This document shows, piece after piece, positions 8,971 to 17,030 of a DNA stretch of 29,514 bases. The DNA is from a virus. The stretch's first letter is position 1. The number at the start of each line of letters is the position of its first letter. Location: IMG/VR virus record IMGVR_UViG_3300017818_000073, positions 1 through 29,514 of that record. The stretch is one strand, 5' to 3'. Made by a program: the position numbers and the translations under genes. The notes beneath the pieces were generated by a model. The model ran no database searches. It was not told the origin of the DNA and worked only from the letters and a program-made list of their open reading frames with translations.

Positions 8971-10552
8971 AAATTATCTAGGCAATCCTAATATCAAAAA
9001 AGACGGTATTACTTCTAACTTCACACAAGAAGAAGTATTAGAATATGCCAAGTGCATGAAAGATCCTGTCTATTTTGTAGAAAAGTATGTAAAGATTATC
9101 TCACTCGATAAAGGATTAGTTCCTTTCGAATTATATCCTTATCAAAAAAGAATGTTTAAACAGTTCGAAGATAATCGATTTAATATCGTTCTTGCTTGTC
9201 GACAATCTGGTAAATCAATATCTGCGTGTGGTTATCTACTTTGGTTTGCGTTATTTCAGTCAGAAAAATCTATTGCTGTTCTAGCTAACAAAGGTGCGAC
9301 TGCAAGAGAGATGTTAGCAAGAATTACGATTATGCTTGAAAACATTCCTTTCTTTCTTCAACCTGGCTGTAAAGCTCTTAATAAATCTAATATCGATTTT
9401 AGCAATAATAGTAGAATTATAGCTGCAGCGACTACGGGATCATCGATTCGTGGTCTTTCTATTAACTTATTATATTTAGATGAGTTTGCTTTCGTTGAAA
9501 GAGCGGCAGAATTCTATACTTCAACATATCCTGTTGTATCATCTGGTGGAGATACTAAGATTATAGTAACATCAACAGCGAATGGCATTGGTAATACCTT
9601 TCATAAGATATGGGAGGGATCAATTCAAGGAGTTAATGAATATAAAAACTTTAGAGTTGATTGGCATGATGTTCCCGGTCGAGATGAGAAATGGAAAGAA
9701 GAAACAATAAACAATACATCACAGGTGCAATTTGATCAAGAATTCGGTAATACTTTTTTCGGCACTGGTAATACTTTAATAAATGCGCAAACGCTTTTAG
9801 ATTTAAGAGCTAAACCGCCGATAAAATATTTAGAAGGTGGAGATTGTTTAATTTATAAAGAACCAGTTAAAGATCACGAATATATTTTAGTTGCTGATGT
9901 TTCAAAGGGAAGAGGACAGGACTATTCATCTTTTTCTTTAGTCGATATTAACGTTCGTCCTTTTGAGCAGGTTGTTGTGTATCGCAATAATACTATCTCT
10001 CCATTACTCTTCCCTAATATTATATATAAGTACGCAAATGTCTACAACAAAGCTTATTGTATAGTTGAATCTAATGATCAAGGTTCTGTCGTATGTAATG
10101 GATTATATTATGATTTAGAATATGAAAACGTACACGTTGAATCTGCAGTTAAAGCGAATGCTGTAGGTGTTGATATTAATAGAAAATCTAAGCGACTTGG
10201 TTGTAGCGCTTTAAAAGATTTATTAGAAAACAATAAACTTCATGTGGTTGATGAGCAGACAATATTAGAAATATCAACATTTGAAGCTAAAGGACAAACA
10301 TATCAGGCTGCTGTAGGAAATCATGATGATTTAGTTATGAACTTAGTTTTATTTGGTTACTTTGTATCTTCATCATACTTTTCAAACCTAACTGACATTA
10401 ATATTAAAGATATGATCTTTAAACAAAAACTTAAAGAAATTGAAGAAGACATTGTGCCTTTTGGTTTTATAGATGATGGTCATGAACAAGTGAAAAGGAT
10501 AGAAGCCTCTGAAGAGCATCCATGGGCTATAGAATATGATAGAAATCTGTAA
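8930..10552 (+). CDS. 17: large terminase subunit gp17 (packaging ATPase/nuclease)
   Basis: A 540-residue large terminase. The N-terminal ATPase has a Walker A motif, CRQSGKS (residues 90-96), and Walker B plus catalytic acid, LLYLDE (180-185). Coupling motif-like TSTANG lies near 214-219. The C-terminal RNase-H-fold nuclease shows VADVSKGRGQD (Asp323), IVESNDQG (Glu380) and GNHDDLVM (Asp466/467), the three acidic positions of T4 gp17. Both ATP-driven translocation and headful cleavage should therefore be intact. T4 gp17 is about 610 residues. The start is uncertain: ATG 8930 lies inside gene 16, and ATG 8948 would give MSRQNQNENYLGN; neither has a strong ribosome-binding site. Confidence 0.95.
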   Translation: MNRKWSMSRQNQNENYLGNPNIKKDGITSNFTQEEVLEYAKCMKDPVYFVEKYVKIISLDKGLVPFELYPYQKRMFKQFEDNRFNIVLACRQSGKSISACGYLLWFALFQSEKSIAVLANKGATAREMLARITIMLENIPFFLQPGCKALNKSNIDFSNNSRIIAAATTGSSIRGLSINLLYLDEFAFVERAAEFYTSTYPVVSSGGDTKIIVTSTANGIGNTFHKIWEGSIQGVNEYKNFRVDWHDVPGRDEKWKEETINNTSQVQFDQEFGNTFFGTGNTLINAQTLLDLRAKPPIKYLEGGDCLIYKEPVKDHEYILVADVSKGRGQDYSSFSLVDINVRPFEQVVVYRNNTISPLLFPNIIYKYANVYNKAYCIVESNDQGSVVCNGLYYDLEYENVHVESAVKANAVGVDINRKSKRLGCSALKDLLENNKLHVVDEQTILEISTFEAKGQTYQAAVGNHDDLVMNLVLFGYFVSSSYFSNLTDINIKDMIFKQKLKEIEEDIVPFGFIDDGHEQVKRIEASEEHPWAIEYDRNL

Positions 10553-10555
10553 TAT

Positions 10556-10563
10556 TATAAATA
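10556..10563 (+). promoter_or_regulatory. late promoter (TATAAATA) before gene 18
   Basis: Exact late octamer directly after the gene 17 stop, in the 66-base gap ahead of the sheath gene. Expected start near 10569, leaving a leader of about 50 bases that holds AAAGGAA at 10606-10612. Confidence 0.8.
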
Positions 10564-10618
10564 ATGGTAACAAGTGAATATTCGTATAATGTTAATCGCA
10601 TAATAAAAGGAAAATAAG

Positions 10619-12388
10619 ATGGCACTCTCTACACCCTCCGAATCACCCGCGGTTGTTGTCAAAGAAATAGACCTGACTGGTGGCGTGCCTAATGTCCAGT
10701 CAACTACAGGCGCAATCGTAATAAATTCAAGGTGGGGACCTGTTGAGCAAAGAGTTAAACTAAGTTCAGAAGCTGAACTAGTAGACGTATTTGGTTCACC
10801 AGATTCTGCCACCACCAATTCATTTCATCAGGCAAATTTTTTCTTAAAGTATTCCAACTCGCTTCAGACTGTTCGAGTAATAGATGGTACTGCTAAAAAC
10901 GCAGTATCAACAACTGGTCAAACAGCTGCAGCTACACTTGCTGGATTACCTACAGAAGTTGTTAAGAATGAAACTAGTTTTAATTCTCAATTATCTGCTT
11001 TAGATTCAGATTTACATACATTTGTAGCAAAATATCCTGGAGCTCTTGGAAACAGCTTACAAGTTTCTTTATGCCCACACTCTGCTAATGATTCAGCATT
11101 TACTCAGTGGGCGTATAAAGGCGAATTTGATGCTGCACCAGGAACATCTGATTTTGCAACTAAAAATAATGCTTCTAATGACGAAGTACACGTAGCAATT
11201 ATAGACAAGGCAGGAGCATTTACAGGCACACAAGGCACGGTGCTTGAAAGATACGCGTTCTTATCTCTTGGTTCTAATGCTAAAGATACTTCTGGTTCGA
11301 ACATATTTGTTAAAGATGTGTTGAATGAACAATCAAAATATGTTTGGTTAATCGATTTTGACTCAGACTTAGCAGGAGCAGGAGCAGGCACATCAATAGA
11401 CAGCGGAGACGATTTTACTAAGACAACTGGTACAACAAACGCTGATATTGATTACAATTTTAGTCAAGGCGTTAATGTTGATGCATTAACCAGTAGTAAT
11501 ATGTTAACAGGCTATGATCTTTTTGAAGACAAAGATCAAGTTGAAATTGATTTCTTAATAGCACCAAGAGCAACATCAAGAACAGGTAATACTACCATTG
11601 TCAATGATCTTGTTACTACAGCTTCATCATTAAGGAAAGACTGTGTAGTTGTTGCATCACCTGCTCAGTCAGATATCGTTAACGTAACATCAGCTTCTGA
11701 CATTGTAACAAACGTAGTTGAAACTGCTGATACATTTACTAAGTCTTCATATTTAATAATGGATGGAAACTTTCTTAAGGTTTATGATAAATTTAATGAT
11801 CAATTTATCGAAATACCTGCAGCCTCATCCACTGCTGGAATTATGGCAGCCACAGATCTTAACAGAGCACCGTGGTTTTCACCAGCAGGATCAAGAAGAG
11901 GTCAATACCTTGGAATAACTTCAATTTCATTTTCACCAACAAAAGCTCAAAGAGATACACTCTATAAAGCAGGTGTAAATCCAATTGCAAATATCCCAGG
12001 AGCTGGTGTGATACTATTCGGTGATAAAACAAAACTTGCAAGACCTTCTGCATTTGATAGAATCAATGTAAGAAGATTGTTCTTAGTACTAGAAAGAGCT
12101 ATTTCTAGAGCTGCAGAACAGGTACTCTTTGAATTCAATGATGAATTTACAAGAGCTGAGTTTGTTAATATTGTCGAGCCAGTATTACGCGAAGTGAAAG
12201 GTAGACGTGGTATTACAGATTTTAGAGTCGTAGCAGATGAAACTAATAATACACCTGCAGTAATCGATAGAAATGAATTTATCGCAAGTATCTTCATCAA
12301 GCCGGCTAGATCTATCAACTACGTCACACTAAATTTCGTGGCTGTTAGAACTGGTGTCGACTTTGAAGAAGTCGTTGGCACAGTTTAG
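10619..12388 (+). CDS. 18: contractile tail sheath protein gp18
   Basis: A 589-residue sheath subunit (T4 gp18 is 659). The N-terminus SPAVVVKEIDLTGGVPNVQSTTGA and the domain ending in SINYVTLNFVAVRTGVDFEEVVGTV are the conserved sheath ends that interlock subunits and bind the tube. The C-terminal block DRINVRRLFLVLERAISRAAEQVLFEFND (near 475-505) is the most conserved sheath signature. The middle (about 90-330) is rich in Thr, Ser and Ala and is the variable outer domain. AAAGGAA 7 bases upstream and a dedicated late promoter support the start and high late expression. It is followed after 10 bases by the tube gene, the universal contractile-tail pair. Confidence 0.95.
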   Translation: MALSTPSESPAVVVKEIDLTGGVPNVQSTTGAIVINSRWGPVEQRVKLSSEAELVDVFGSPDSATTNSFHQANFFLKYSNSLQTVRVIDGTAKNAVSTTGQTAAATLAGLPTEVVKNETSFNSQLSALDSDLHTFVAKYPGALGNSLQVSLCPHSANDSAFTQWAYKGEFDAAPGTSDFATKNNASNDEVHVAIIDKAGAFTGTQGTVLERYAFLSLGSNAKDTSGSNIFVKDVLNEQSKYVWLIDFDSDLAGAGAGTSIDSGDDFTKTTGTTNADIDYNFSQGVNVDALTSSNMLTGYDLFEDKDQVEIDFLIAPRATSRTGNTTIVNDLVTTASSLRKDCVVVASPAQSDIVNVTSASDIVTNVVETADTFTKSSYLIMDGNFLKVYDKFNDQFIEIPAASSTAGIMAATDLNRAPWFSPAGSRRGQYLGITSISFSPTKAQRDTLYKAGVNPIANIPGAGVILFGDKTKLARPSAFDRINVRRLFLVLERAISRAAEQVLFEFNDEFTRAEFVNIVEPVLREVKGRRGITDFRVVADETNNTPAVIDRNEFIASIFIKPARSINYVTLNFVAVRTGVDFEEVVGTV

Positions 12389-12398
12389 GAGGTAGAAA

Positions 12399-12926
12399 AT
12401 GGCAGTATTAGGCGTAGATGATTTTAAATCAAAGCTAAGAGGTGGAGGCGCTCGCCCCAATCTCTTCAAAGCTACAATAAACTTTCCTGGCTATGCTAAT
12501 GGAGACCCAGAACTGACATCGTTTCTTTGCGAAACTGCTCAGTTGCCTGGATCGACATTAGGTCAAATTATCGTACCATTCCGTGGTCGACAGTTAAAAA
12601 TGGCCGGAGATAGAACCTTCGATGTGTGGACAGTCACAATTATCAATGACACTGATTTTGCTATCAGAAATGCAATGGAAAGATGGATGAACGGTATGAA
12701 TGCACACAGTGCAAATACTGGTCTTACAACTCCAGTAGCATATGAAGCAGATCTATTTGTTGAACAGCTCGATAGGTCAGGCGATACACTTAAGAAGTAT
12801 ACCTTTAGAGGATCATATCCACAAGATATGTCACCTATAGATCTTAATTATGCAACTAATGATGAGATCGAAAGGTTCACTGTAACGTTTGCTTATCAGT
12901 ACTACGATACAGATACCACTACTTAA
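12399..12926 (+). CDS. 19: tail tube protein gp19
   Basis: A 175-residue tail tube subunit (T4 gp19 is 163) that stacks as hexameric rings inside the sheath. Visible signatures include NLFKATINFPGY (residues 22-33), FLCETAQLPGS, VPFRGRQLKMAGDRTFDVWTV and AIRNAMERWMNGMN. The C-terminal strand ERFTVTFAYQYYDTD is also typical. A perfect AGGAGG (12387-12392) overlaps the gene 18 stop and lies 6 bases before the ATG, so translation should be strong and coupled to the sheath gene. A paralogue-like fold recurs at 18535-19101. Confidence 0.95.
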   Translation: MAVLGVDDFKSKLRGGGARPNLFKATINFPGYANGDPELTSFLCETAQLPGSTLGQIIVPFRGRQLKMAGDRTFDVWTVTIINDTDFAIRNAMERWMNGMNAHSANTGLTTPVAYEADLFVEQLDRSGDTLKKYTFRGSYPQDMSPIDLNYATNDEIERFTVTFAYQYYDTDTTT

Positions 12927-12931
12927 GGCAA

Positions 12932-12939
12932 TATAAATA
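12932..12939 (+). promoter_or_regulatory. late promoter (TATAAATA) before gene 20
   Basis: Exact late octamer in the 54-base gap after gene 19. The predicted start, about 12945, falls inside the left arm of the hairpin at 12942-12961, so only read-through mRNAs would carry the whole stem. Confidence 0.78.
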
Positions 12940-12941
12940 GT

Positions 12942-12961
12942 AGGAGGGCTGCGGTCCTCCT
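12942..12961 (+). terminator. GC-rich hairpin without U-tract between genes 19 and 20
   Basis: AGGAGG (12942-12947) pairs with CCTCCT (12956-12961) around an 8-base loop. It is followed by TACTATAAAGG rather than a run of T, so it is at best a weak terminator, and a processing or mRNA-stability stem is equally possible. The real ribosome-binding site of gene 20 (AAGGAA) lies further downstream. Confidence 0.45.
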
Positions 12962-12980
12962 TACTATAAAGGAATTCTAA

Positions 12981-14480
12981 ATGGCAGAAAACTCAATTAA
13001 ATTATTTGGTTTTGAAATAACGAGGACAAAGGATAAAAAGGCGCTTGCTTCGCCTGTTCCGCCACGAGACGATGATGGTGCCGGTTATGTCACTTCGACA
13101 TCAGCTGGAGCACATTATGGTCATTATATCAATATGGACGGAGATGATTCTAAAGATAATGCTCAGCTTATACTTAAGTATAGAGGAAGTGCTATGCACC
13201 CTGAAGCTGATGCTGCTATTGAAGATATCGTAAATGAGTCCATAACAGCAAATGAATTAAAACCAGCAGTTACAATAAATTTAGACAATATACCAGTAAG
13301 TGATTCTATTAAAAAACAAATCACTGAAGAATTTGACAATGTATATAACATGTTAAATTTTAAAGAACTCGGTCATGATATCTTTAGAAGATGGTATATT
13401 GATGGAAGATTATATCATCATTTAGTTGTTGACGAAAGTAACTTATCAGCAGGCATACAAGAAGTAAGATACATTGATGCTGCAAAGATGAGAAAAGTAA
13501 AACAAGTAAAGAGTAAAAAAGATCCAGTAACTGGTGCTAAACTTGTTGAAAAGGTAGATGAATTTTATATATTCCAAGAAAAACCAGGTTCACAAAATGC
13601 TGGTGTAAAAATGACATTAGACTCAGTAAGTTACATTACTTCTGGTCTTTTAGATGAGAATAGAAAGAAAGTCGTTTCGTATTTACACAAAGCTTTAAAA
13701 CCTATTACACAATTAAGAATGATGGAAGATTCTCTTGTAATCTACAGATTAGCAAGAGCTCCAGAAAGAAGAATGTTTTATATTGACGTAGGTAACTTAC
13801 CAAGAGGTAAGGCTGAGCAATATATGAAAGATATAATGTCAAAGTATCGTAACAAGTTAGTTTATGATGCTAAAACTGGTGAAATACGAGATGATCGAAA
13901 ACACATGTCAATGCTTGAAGATTTTTGGCTACCAAGGAGAGAGGGTGGAAGAGGCACTGAAATCTCAACTTTACCGGGCGGTGAAAACTTAGGACAAATT
14001 GAAGACATTATATATTTTCAGAAAAGATTATATAGATCTTTGAATGTACCTATGAACAGGCTTGAACAAGAACAGCAGTTCTCATTAGGCAGAGCTACTG
14101 AAATAAGTAGAGATGAGTTAAAATTTCAGAAGTTTATTGATCGTTTAAGAAATAGATTTTCTCATTTATTCTATGATATCTTAAAAAAGCAGTTAATGTT
14201 GAAAAACATTATTACTGAAGATGATTGGAATACTTGGAAAAATAAATTAACAGTTGAATACTCTCGTGATAATCACTTTTCAGAATTAAAAGAAGCTGAG
14301 CTTTTAAGAGAAAAGATACAAAGTTTAGATCAAGTATCTCAATACGTTGGAGAATATTTTTCTAAACAGTGGGTACAAAAGAATATTCTTCTAATGGACG
14401 ATGAACAAATTAAAAATATGGAAAAAGAGATTGCAGCCTCACAAGCGCAAGAACCAGACGATGACCAAGGAGTAGTATAA
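12981..14480 (+). CDS. 20: portal vertex protein gp20
   Basis: A 499-residue portal protein (T4 gp20 is 524). Twelve copies form the head vertex through which DNA enters; it is also the initiator for prohead assembly. Signatures visible are the acidic helix HPEADAAIEDIVNESI (residues 74-89), DIFRRWYIDGRLYHHLVVD, the IDAAKMRKVKQVK block, RMMEDSLVIYRLARAPERRMFYIDVGNLP (near 245-273), and the basic clip/stem region ending in EQQFSLGRATEISRDELKF. The late promoter and an AAGGAA site support the start. The stop overlaps the gene 67 start as TAATG. Sequence is intact throughout. Confidence 0.95.
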   Translation: MAENSIKLFGFEITRTKDKKALASPVPPRDDDGAGYVTSTSAGAHYGHYINMDGDDSKDNAQLILKYRGSAMHPEADAAIEDIVNESITANELKPAVTINLDNIPVSDSIKKQITEEFDNVYNMLNFKELGHDIFRRWYIDGRLYHHLVVDESNLSAGIQEVRYIDAAKMRKVKQVKSKKDPVTGAKLVEKVDEFYIFQEKPGSQNAGVKMTLDSVSYITSGLLDENRKKVVSYLHKALKPITQLRMMEDSLVIYRLARAPERRMFYIDVGNLPRGKAEQYMKDIMSKYRNKLVYDAKTGEIRDDRKHMSMLEDFWLPRREGGRGTEISTLPGGENLGQIEDIIYFQKRLYRSLNVPMNRLEQEQQFSLGRATEISRDELKFQKFIDRLRNRFSHLFYDILKKQLMLKNIITEDDWNTWKNKLTVEYSRDNHFSELKEAELLREKIQSLDQVSQYVGEYFSKQWVQKNILLMDDEQIKNMEKEIAASQAQEPDDDQGVV

Positions 14481-14800
14481 TGGATAATGTCGAAAACGTG
14501 GAAAATGCAGAGAATGAAACAAATCCAATTCAGGATTTAATTAAAGCTTCTCTAGACAAAGATTACAATAATGCGAATAAGATATTCGGTGAAGTCATGA
14601 CAATTAAAATGTCTGATCTTCTTGACCAAGAAAAAGTTAAGATGGCTGATCAAGTATATAATGGTGCTGAAGAAGAGCCAGAAGAAGATCCGGATTTAAA
14701 TGATGAAGAAGAAACTGAAGAAATAGAAGACGAAGCTGAAGAAGAGGCTGAAGAAGAAATAGAAGCTGAAGCTGAATCCGAAGAAGAAGAAACAGTGTAA
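14480..14800 (+). CDS. 67: acidic prohead core protein gp67-like
   Basis: A 106-residue protein with two parts. The first 60 residues include IQDLIKASLDKDYNNANKIF and MSDLLDQEKVKMADQVYNG, which resemble the T4 gp67 segment around LIKEEKIAIA. The remainder is an extremely acidic Glu-rich tail (roughly residues 65-106). In T4, gp67 is part of the internal scaffold and is cut to small acidic peptides during maturation. The position between genes 20 and 21 is the T4 position. It begins within the gene 20 stop codon (TAATG), so its translation is coupled to the portal. Assignment is based on the shared short N-terminal pattern, the acidic tail and synteny. Confidence 0.8.
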   Translation: MDNVENVENAENETNPIQDLIKASLDKDYNNANKIFGEVMTIKMSDLLDQEKVKMADQVYNGAEEEPEEDPDLNDEEETEEIEDEAEEEAEEEIEAEAESEEEETV

Positions 14801-14811
14801 ATCATAAAAAG

Positions 14812-14819
14812 TATAAATA
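14812..14819 (+). promoter_or_regulatory. late promoter (TATAAATA) very close to the 70-aa gene
   Basis: Exact late octamer ending 8 bases before the ATG at 14828. Using T4 spacing, transcription would start near 14825, leaving a leader of about 3 bases and no Shine-Dalgarno. Confidence 0.75.
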
Positions 14820-14827
14820 TAGTTAAC

Positions 14828-15040
14828 ATGAAAACTTTTTCACAATTAAGAGAATTAACAGGGCGTAAACCGATTGGTAAAGCTGTCTTCGATAAGAAGA
14901 TTAATCGTATTCCTGTTAAGATACATAAAGAAAAAAATATGTTTGTTGTTTATATTGATGGTGATAGATTAGACGCTTATAAATCGCAAGCAGAAGCTGA
15001 AAAGTCTGCTAAAGAATTTATGAAACAATACAAAGGATAA
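14828..15040 (+). CDS. small basic protein in the gp68 position (prohead core candidate)
   Basis: A 70-residue protein: MKTFSQLRELTGRKPIGKAVFDKKI, then a short beta segment FVVYIDGDRLDAYKSQAEAEK and a helical C-terminus AKEFMKQYKG. It is strongly basic, unlike its acidic neighbour gp67. It occupies the place of T4 gene 68 (a second prohead core protein), but I do not see convincing residue-level similarity to gp68, so only position supports that. Small proteins of this pattern recur in marine T4-like head clusters. The late promoter just upstream suggests a virion-assembly role. Confidence 0.7.
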   Translation: MKTFSQLRELTGRKPIGKAVFDKKINRIPVKIHKEKNMFVVYIDGDRLDAYKSQAEAEKSAKEFMKQYKG

Positions 15041-15044
15041 AGTA

Positions 15045-15290
15045 ATGGAAATTAGACCTTTAGCTGCCAAAGTCACTGCAAATGGTGTCGGAGCCAAAAC
15101 AACTGTTGGTGGAGCTCAAACTGTTTATGTTTGCGCAACTGCAGATGATTTAATTACTAATGTTACAACAGGTGGTACAATACAAGTACACGAAAACCAA
15201 TCTTTAGTAATACGAAAAGAGACAGGTGATGAAATACACGCCGGCACTGCAACAACGCATTTTACAAAAATAGCGTATCCAAGAGGTTAA
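15045..15290 (+). CDS. small beta-rich hypothetical protein in head cluster
   Basis: An 81-residue protein starting MEIRPLAAKVTANGVGAKTTVGGAQTVYVCATADDLITN and rich in Val, Thr and Gly, which suggests a compact beta fold. AAGGA at 15033-15037 supports the start, and the next gene begins 1 base after its stop. No known motif, signal peptide or membrane segment is seen. Wedged between the core proteins and the maturation protease, it may be a minor head or decoration component. I do not recognise the family by name. Confidence 0.72.
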   Translation: MEIRPLAAKVTANGVGAKTTVGGAQTVYVCATADDLITNVTTGGTIQVHENQSLVIRKETGDEIHAGTATTHFTKIAYPRG

Positions 15291-15291
15291 T

Positions 15292-15951
15292 ATGAAATTA
15301 ATATCAGAATTTGTAGAAAACGATATTGAATTCTTAATTACCGAAGATAAGAAAACTGGTAAAAAGAATTATGGTATTCAAGGAATCTTTGCACAAGCAG
15401 AGACTAAGAATCGAAACGGTCGTATATATCCAATGCCAGTAATGGAAAAAGCACTAGGTAAATATAATAATGACCAAGTGTCAAAAGGAAGAGCAGTTGG
15501 AGAACTGAATCATCCTGAAGGTCCGACCGTTAATTTAGATAAAGTTTCTCACAAGATTAATGAACTCAAATTTGAGGGAAATAATATTGTGGGCAAAGCA
15601 TCGATACTGAACACCCCTATGGGAGAAGTTGTTAAAGGCTTACTCGATGGCGGAGTTACTTTCGGTGTATCGACTCGTGGTATGGGAAGTTTGAGCCAGC
15701 GTAATAACGCAATGGTCGTCAATGACGATTATATTCTTAACGCGGTAGACATCGTGCAAGATCCATCCGCACCTAGCGCTTTCGTTAATGGGATAATGGA
15801 AGGTGTTGAATGGGTTTGGAATAACGGTATTATAGAAGCACAAACAATTGAAAGAATGGAGACTGAAATTAAAAAAGCTCCACGCGCTGATCTCTATGAG
15901 ACACAAGTTCGTGAGTTCAAAAATTTCCTCTCGTTATTAAAATCAAAATAA
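15292..15951 (+). CDS. 21: prohead maturation protease gp21
   Basis: A 219-residue prohead protease (T4 gp21 is 212). It is a serine protease of the herpes-assemblin fold that cleaves scaffold and capsid after the core is built. Signatures are AETKNRNGRIYP (36-47), GELNHPEGPTV with the likely catalytic His74, and FGVSTRGMGSL with the likely catalytic Ser127. The substrate rule for this family is (L/I)-x-E before A/G. Two such sites occur near its own C-terminus (I-M-E/G at 168-171 and I-I-E/A at 180-183), consistent with self-processing. It is followed by the scaffold gene after 10 bases. Confidence 0.93.
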   Translation: MKLISEFVENDIEFLITEDKKTGKKNYGIQGIFAQAETKNRNGRIYPMPVMEKALGKYNNDQVSKGRAVGELNHPEGPTVNLDKVSHKINELKFEGNNIVGKASILNTPMGEVVKGLLDGGVTFGVSTRGMGSLSQRNNAMVVNDDYILNAVDIVQDPSAPSAFVNGIMEGVEWVWNNGIIEAQTIERMETEIKKAPRADLYETQVREFKNFLSLLKSK

Positions 15952-15961
15952 GGAGTCTAAA

Positions 15962-17017
15962 ATGACTGATAAAATCGAAAATCAGGACGTGGAACTCCAA
16001 GAAGACGATGAGGAAATCTTGGAAGCTCAAGCACACGATCCTAAGAATGCTGAAGCTCAGTCAGTTGCTTCTATTGACAAAGCAGGTGATGCTACTGGAA
16101 CCGCTCCAAAGCGTAAAGGTGACAACACTAAGAAAGATCCAATGCCAAAGACTAAAGCAGGAATGATTGCTGCTATGGTTGGCAAAATGCAAGGTATGAA
16201 AAAAGAAGCTTTAATGGCTATGTACAATGGTACAGATCCAGAAGCTTTTGATGGAGAACAAATTGCTGAAGAGGAAATCAAAGATCAAGTTAAAGTCGAA
16301 GTTGACTTTAAAGATGATTTAGGTGCACTTGTCAATGAGGAAGCTACACTGTCTGATGAATTCAAGCAGAAAGCAGAAACTATCTTCGAAGCTGCAATTA
16401 ATGCAAAAGTAAATGCAGAGATTGACAGATTAGAAGAGAAGTATAACGAGGAGCTTTCAGAAGAAATCGAAAGCACCAAAAAGGACCTTGTAGAGAAAGT
16501 AGACAGCTATCTTAACTACGTAGTTGAAGGCTGGATGGAAGACAACAAGTTAGCAATCCAAAATGGTTTAAGAACTGAAATTGCTGAAGATTTTATGAAT
16601 AAGTTAAAAGACCTATTTGTTGAGTCTCACATTGAAGTGCCAGAAGATAAAGTTGATCTTGTTGACGAACTCGCAGACAACGTTGAGGAACTTGAGGCTA
16701 AACTCAATGAATCAACCGAAAGGTCAATTCAAATGGCTGAAGAGTTAGAGACATATAAGAGGGAGTCTATCATTAGAGAGGCAACCAAAGATTTGGCTGA
16801 AACTCAAGTCGAAAAGCTAAAGTCATTAGCAGAAAACGTAGATTTTGACGACGAAGAAACTTTTGCAAAGAAAGTTGCTCAGTTAAAAGAATCTTACTTC
16901 GCTAAGACTGCAAAAACCCAGGAAGAAATCATTGAAGATGATGACGCTCCAATAGTAGAGTCAACAGGTTCAATGGATTCTTATCTTAAAGCAATAAAGA
17001 AAACTGCAAGTAAATAG
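15962..17017 (+). CDS. 22: major prohead scaffold protein gp22
   Basis: A 351-residue, very acidic, mostly helical protein. Long heptad-like stretches (about 130-290, for example LEEKYNEELSEEIESTKKDL and ELADNVEELEAKLNEST) predict coiled coil, as expected for the internal scaffold on which gp23 assembles. Sites matching the gp21 rule are visible at I-L-E/A (19-22) and I-F-E/A (141-144). It is longer than T4 gp22 (269), with an extra Lys-rich segment near residues 48-65. AAGGAG at 15950-15955 overlaps the gene 21 stop and supports strong translation. Confidence 0.9.
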   Translation: MTDKIENQDVELQEDDEEILEAQAHDPKNAEAQSVASIDKAGDATGTAPKRKGDNTKKDPMPKTKAGMIAAMVGKMQGMKKEALMAMYNGTDPEAFDGEQIAEEEIKDQVKVEVDFKDDLGALVNEEATLSDEFKQKAETIFEAAINAKVNAEIDRLEEKYNEELSEEIESTKKDLVEKVDSYLNYVVEGWMEDNKLAIQNGLRTEIAEDFMNKLKDLFVESHIEVPEDKVDLVDELADNVEELEAKLNESTERSIQMAEELETYKRESIIREATKDLAETQVEKLKSLAENVDFDDEETFAKKVAQLKESYFAKTAKTQEEIIEDDDAPIVESTGSMDSYLKAIKKTASK

Positions 17018-17030
17018 GGAGTCCTAAAAA

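Noticed and set aside
10585-10590. TATAAT ahead of gene 18 as a sigma70 promoter
   Set aside because: There is no -35 at suitable spacing, no extended -10 and no TACTTTT box; the late octamer at 10556 explains this spacer better.
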